Below are positions 61,366 to 64,000 of a stretch of 64,000 nucleotides of DNA, piece after piece. Positions within the stretch are counted from its first letter, which is position 1; every line of letters begins with the position of its first letter. This DNA is from Tepidibacter aestuarii (GTDB lineage: Bacteria; Bacillota; Clostridia; Peptostreptococcales; Peptostreptococcaceae), in contig NZ_OW235315.1 of NCBI RefSeq assembly GCF_934924865.1, positions 744,001-808,000 on the forward strand, given 5' to 3'. The position numbers and the translations under genes were made by a program. The notes under the pieces are model-generated. The model worked only from the letters and a program-made list of their open reading frames with translations, searched no databases and was not told the DNA's origin.

Positions 61366-62736
61366 ATGTTAACAGGTGTTCATTATATTTATATGCTGTT
61401 TATATTAATTGTATTACTTACAATGTCATTAAAGAGGGATACACTTATTCCGTGTATAATAGGGATATTTTGTATAGCTTTATATGCTAGTAGTGATATT
61501 GTATTTTCAGTAGGAACTGTATTTAAATCATTTGTAGTAGCTACAAAAGAGCTATTAGGGATAATACTTATAATATCGATAATAGTATCACTTTCTAAGG
61601 TATTGGAAGAAATAAAGGCTACACACCTTTTGGTAACACCATTTGTCAAAGTAATAAAAAATAGAACTAGTGCATTCTTTTCAGCTGGAATTGTTATGTT
61701 GATTTTATCATGGTTCTTTTGGCCGTCTCCTGCTACAGCTTTAGTTGGGGCAATATTTTTACCAATTGCATTAGAAGCAGGTCTTCCTGCAATCGGTGTA
61801 GCTATGGCGATAAACTTATTTGGTCATGGACTTGCGCTATCAACTGATTTTGTAATACAAGGAGCTCCTACTATAACTGCATCAGCAGCAGGTGTTGGAG
61901 TATCCGAGATTATAAAAGATGGAATGATTTTATACTGGACTATGGCTATAGTTTCGATTTCAATAGCATATTTTATGTTAAATCGAGATATTAAAAAAGG
62001 AAAAATAGAAGTTAAACAAAATACAAATGAACATGAAGATGTTGTATATACAAAAGAGACTAAAATATCAGCTGTATTAGTAGCTATAGGATTTATATTA
62101 GATGTTATATGTATGTTCGTATTTGATTTAAAGGGAGGAGATGCTACTGCATTAGTTGGAGGAACTGCTGTATTGTTACTTGTAATCGTTACATTTATAA
62201 ACTACAAAAATAAATCTTTGGAAAAAGTAACAGAATATATTCAGGGAGGATTCGGATTTGGAATAGATATATTTGGGCCAATTATTCCAATCGCAGCATT
62301 TTTTTATCTAGGTCAAATGGGTGCATTTACAGAGGCAATAGGAGCAAATTTCTTACCAGCTTCATCTCAAGGAATATTGTCTGATATAGGCATTGCTTTA
62401 TCTAACTCTGTACCTATGAATAAGGTTATGGTATGTTCAATAGAGAGTAGTGTTGGAGCTATAACAGGACTTGATGGATCGGGATTTTCAGGAATATCTT
62501 TAGCAGGTTCTTTAGCTAAAGTATTTGCACAGGCTGCGTCTGTTAAAGCATCTTCTTTAGCAGCTCTAGGGCAGATTACTGCTATTTGGGTAGGAGGAGG
62601 AACGGTAGTTCCTTGGGGTCTAATACCAGCTGCTGCTATATGCGGAGTTTCTCCTATTGAGCTTGCTAGAAGAAATTTTGTACCTGTAATGATAGGTATA
62701 GTTGTAACTACAATTGTCGCTATGTTTGTTGTTTAA
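61366..62736 (+). CDS. Polytopic permease, substrate unknown
   Basis: 456 residues, about 11-12 transmembrane helices, with conserved-looking loops FFWPSPATALVGAIFLPIAL (residues ~116-135), NLFGHGLALSTDFVIQGAPT and GLDGSGFSGISLAGSLAKVF in the second half. The overall plan (two halves with re-entrant loops) resembles ion-transporter-superfamily carriers (GntP/NhaC/DctM-like), but I cannot assign it to one family with confidence. Monocistronic, AAGGGGG site. No substrate hint from neighbours. Confidence 0.75.
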   Translation: MLTGVHYIYMLFILIVLLTMSLKRDTLIPCIIGIFCIALYASSDIVFSVGTVFKSFVVATKELLGIILIISIIVSLSKVLEEIKATHLLVTPFVKVIKNRTSAFFSAGIVMLILSWFFWPSPATALVGAIFLPIALEAGLPAIGVAMAINLFGHGLALSTDFVIQGAPTITASAAGVGVSEIIKDGMILYWTMAIVSISIAYFMLNRDIKKGKIEVKQNTNEHEDVVYTKETKISAVLVAIGFILDVICMFVFDLKGGDATALVGGTAVLLLVIVTFINYKNKSLEKVTEYIQGGFGFGIDIFGPIIPIAAFFYLGQMGAFTEAIGANFLPASSQGILSDIGIALSNSVPMNKVMVCSIESSVGAITGLDGSGFSGISLAGSLAKVFAQAASVKASSLAALGQITAIWVGGGTVVPWGLIPAAAICGVSPIELARRNFVPVMIGIVVTTIVAMFVV

Positions 62737-62862
62737 TTTAAAAATAATTTAATATAACTTTAAGGTTGTTTTAAGAATTACAAGATATTATATAATTAAA
62801 CAGAAATACTAGAAATATAATAATATAGAAGTTTAAATATATAATATCGAGGAGAGGATCTT

Positions 62863-63186
62863 ATGATAATAGTAAGTACGACTAATACTGTAGAAGGAAA
62901 AAAAATCAAAGAATATAAGGGAATTGTATTTGGAGAGGTAATAACAGGAGTTAATATAGTTAAGGATTTCATGGCTGGGGTTAGAGATATATTTGGAGGA
63001 AGATCTCAATCTTATGAAAATGAGCTTGTAAAGGCTAGAGAAGGTGCATTAGCTGAAATGAAAAATAGAGCAAATCAAATGGGAGCAGATGCTGTAGTTG
63101 GAGTAGATGTAGACTATGAAGTATTAGGTCAAGCGGGAAGTATGATGATGGTTACTGTATCTGGAACAGCAGTTACATTTGAGTAA
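62863..63186 (+). CDS. YbjQ-family (DUF74) protein
   Basis: 107 residues. [20 protein letters not shown] at the N-terminus and [20 protein letters not shown] with VDYEVLGQ are the YbjQ/UPF0145 signatures. Family members form oligomers with a possible heavy-metal-binding site; function is unknown. ATG after GAGGAGAGG. The next gene starts 72 bp downstream behind an unusual hairpin. Confidence 0.92.
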   Translation: MIIVSTTNTVEGKKIKEYKGIVFGEVITGVNIVKDFMAGVRDIFGGRSQSYENELVKAREGALAEMKNRANQMGADAVVGVDVDYEVLGQAGSMMMVTVSGTAVTFE

Positions 63187-63200
63187 AAGTAAATTTTAAT

Positions 63201-63257
63201 CCTCTTACATAGAATTGGTATTAAGTGGTACAATAACTATGTAAGGGGGTTTTTTAT
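63201..63257 (+). terminator. Hairpin with U-run carrying the GNAT gene's ribosome site
   Basis: CCTCTTACATAG (63201-63212) pairs with CTATGTAAGGGG (63237-63248 region, ending in GGGGG at 63249), followed by TTTTTT just before the ATG at 63258. The 3' arm is the Shine-Dalgarno sequence of the GNAT gene. It would act as terminator for the YbjQ gene and occlude translation of GNAT. Confidence 0.6.
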
Positions 63258-63851
63258 ATGGAAAAATTAATTTTAAAAGAAGATTATTCAAAGGAAAATT
63301 TAAAATATGTATACAATGATTTATACTCTCAGTTTGAGAAAAGTGAATTAAAGGATAAAGATCAGTTTGATATCTTATTTAAAAGTGATAACTACAAACT
63401 TTTATTATGTTATGATAAAAGTGATTTAATAGGATATATTATAGTTTATATAGATTTTGAAACTAATTTGATGTGGCTTGATTATCTAGCTGTATTAGAG
63501 GAGTATCACTCTAACGGATATGGTACAAAAATGATTAAGACATTGAAGGGTAAGTACGAGAATTTAGATGGATGTATGATAGAGGTTGAAAAGGAAGATG
63601 ATAAAGACATAAACACTTATAGAAGAATAAGGTTCTATGAGAATCTAGAATGTATAAAGCTTGATATTAACTACATGCTTCCAACTAAAGAATCAGGCCT
63701 TAGCATGCATTTATATTATCTGCCTTTTGGAAAAGCTTTGATACAAATGACTAAGGCCCTAAGTGTTATTAAATCAGCACATAATACTATTCATTCAGAC
63801 ATAACTCATGTGGCTGAGATATTTACTAAAATTGAGGAGTCACTATTATAG
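63258..63851 (+). CDS. GNAT-family N-acetyltransferase
   Basis: 197 residues. A GNAT core lies at ~45-150: LIGYIIVYIDFETNLMWLDY, LAVLEEYHSNGYGTKMIKTL (acetyl-CoA loop, slightly degenerate as HSNGYG) and YRRIRFYENLEC. A C-terminal ~50-residue extension (LSMHLYYLPFGK onward) is outside the core. Substrate unknown. Its ribosome site AAGGGGG lies in the 3' arm of a terminator-like hairpin. The 3' end overlaps the convergent gene on the minus strand by 26 bp. Confidence 0.85.
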   Translation: MEKLILKEDYSKENLKYVYNDLYSQFEKSELKDKDQFDILFKSDNYKLLLCYDKSDLIGYIIVYIDFETNLMWLDYLAVLEEYHSNGYGTKMIKTLKGKYENLDGCMIEVEKEDDKDINTYRRIRFYENLECIKLDINYMLPTKESGLSMHLYYLPFGKALIQMTKALSVIKSAHNTIHSDITHVAEIFTKIEESLL

Positions 63852-63999
63852 TTCTACTAGATTCGTGCCAAGTAGTTTTATAGTTAAAGCTTTCAAATAC
63901 ATATCTTAACGGGATATAAGTTCTGCCATCTTTTATTATAGCTTTTGTATCCATCTGAATTTTTTGTCCGTTTAAGTATATATATTCTTTGTCTATTGG
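63826..63999 (-). CDS. Copper-amine-oxidase-N-like domain protein, C-terminal end only
   Basis: The minus strand is open from the window's right edge to a TAG at 63826. It encodes 57 residues, including KDGRTYIPLRYVFESFNYKT and TIIVTPQF. The 'DGRTYIPLR..FE' pattern is the stalk/Cu_amine_oxidN1 repeat, common at the ends of secreted Clostridia proteins, where it serves as a surface or structural module. The rest of the gene is outside the window. It overlaps the 3' end of the GNAT gene, tail to tail. Confidence 0.75.
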   Translation of the reverse strand, partial: PIDKEYIYLNGQKIQMDTKAIIKDGRTYIPLRYVFESFNYKTTWHESSRTIIVTPQF

Positions 64000-64000
64000 A

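Noticed and set aside
1..64000. CRISPR arrays, rRNA, tRNA, intact IS elements or prophage
   Set aside because: No regularly spaced repeats, no conserved RNA gene sequence, and no transposase, integrase or phage structural genes were seen in the window.

Overview
This 64 kb window is AT-rich, gene-dense DNA from an anaerobic low-GC Firmicute. The best fit is Clostridia of the Peptostreptococcaceae type (relatives of Clostridioides or Paraclostridium). The grounds are strong GGAGG-type ribosome sites, many TTG starts, a tandem glycine riboswitch, selenium use on two levels, a TudS-related protein of a kind I know from C. difficile, and DUF421/DUF1657 genes of the sort found in spore spoVA-type operons. 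I saw no rRNA, tRNA, CRISPR array, intact insertion sequence or prophage. The placement is inference; no search was run.

Layout. 0-2.3 kb: divergent DUF421/DUF1657 membrane genes and a CBS-pair protein. 2.4-13 kb: an amine oxidase, a GGDEF-EAL protein whose sensor looks internally deleted, a secreted M28 aminopeptidase, a broken rhodanese, an FMN/FAD flavoprotein reductase, an ECF-sigma remnant and a chemotaxis receptor. 13-20 kb: small housekeeping and accessory genes (SDR/HxlR pair, VanZ, isochorismatase, GNAT, serine hydrolase, ECF-transporter S component with a TudS-like protein, DAO-type oxidase). 20-26 kb: glycine riboswitch with an alanine/glycine symporter, thrB-thrC on the minus strand, and an Fe-S aldo/keto reductase. 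26-30 kb: a complete treP-treC-treR trehalose operon with two identical operators. 30-35 kb: an MprF-like DUF2156 protein, SDR, azoreductase, PH-like protein and a TcyP-type cystine carrier.

35-44.5 kb is a selenium-dependent molybdenum hydroxylase and purine region: yqeC, mocA, yqeB and a CoxI/XdhC chaperone, then a purine riboswitch with xpt, a xanthine permease, and the three xanthine dehydrogenase subunits. Xanthine can be imported, salvaged to XMP by Xpt, or oxidised by the dehydrogenase. 46.5-56 kb is a nucleoside uptake and phosphorolysis operon (Crp-type regulator, BMP lipoprotein, ABC ATPase, two permeases, a degenerate flavin disulfide-reductase-like protein, a nucleoside phosphorylase). 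It is followed by a duplicated BMP gene and the decayed tail of a duplicated phosphorylase.

56-60.5 kb holds an ArsR-regulated set: a YraQ/ArsP-type permease, a thioredoxin-like protein, two VTT (TVP38-like) membrane proteins and a rhodanese lipoprotein. In that rhodanese an in-frame UGA replaces the catalytic cysteine codon and is followed by a SECIS-like hairpin. This predicted selenocysteine rhodanese is the most striking item in the window. The right end carries a DUF1292 protein, a permease, a YbjQ protein, a GNAT gene behind an RBS-containing terminator-like hairpin, and the 3' end of a copper-amine-oxidase-N-like domain protein.
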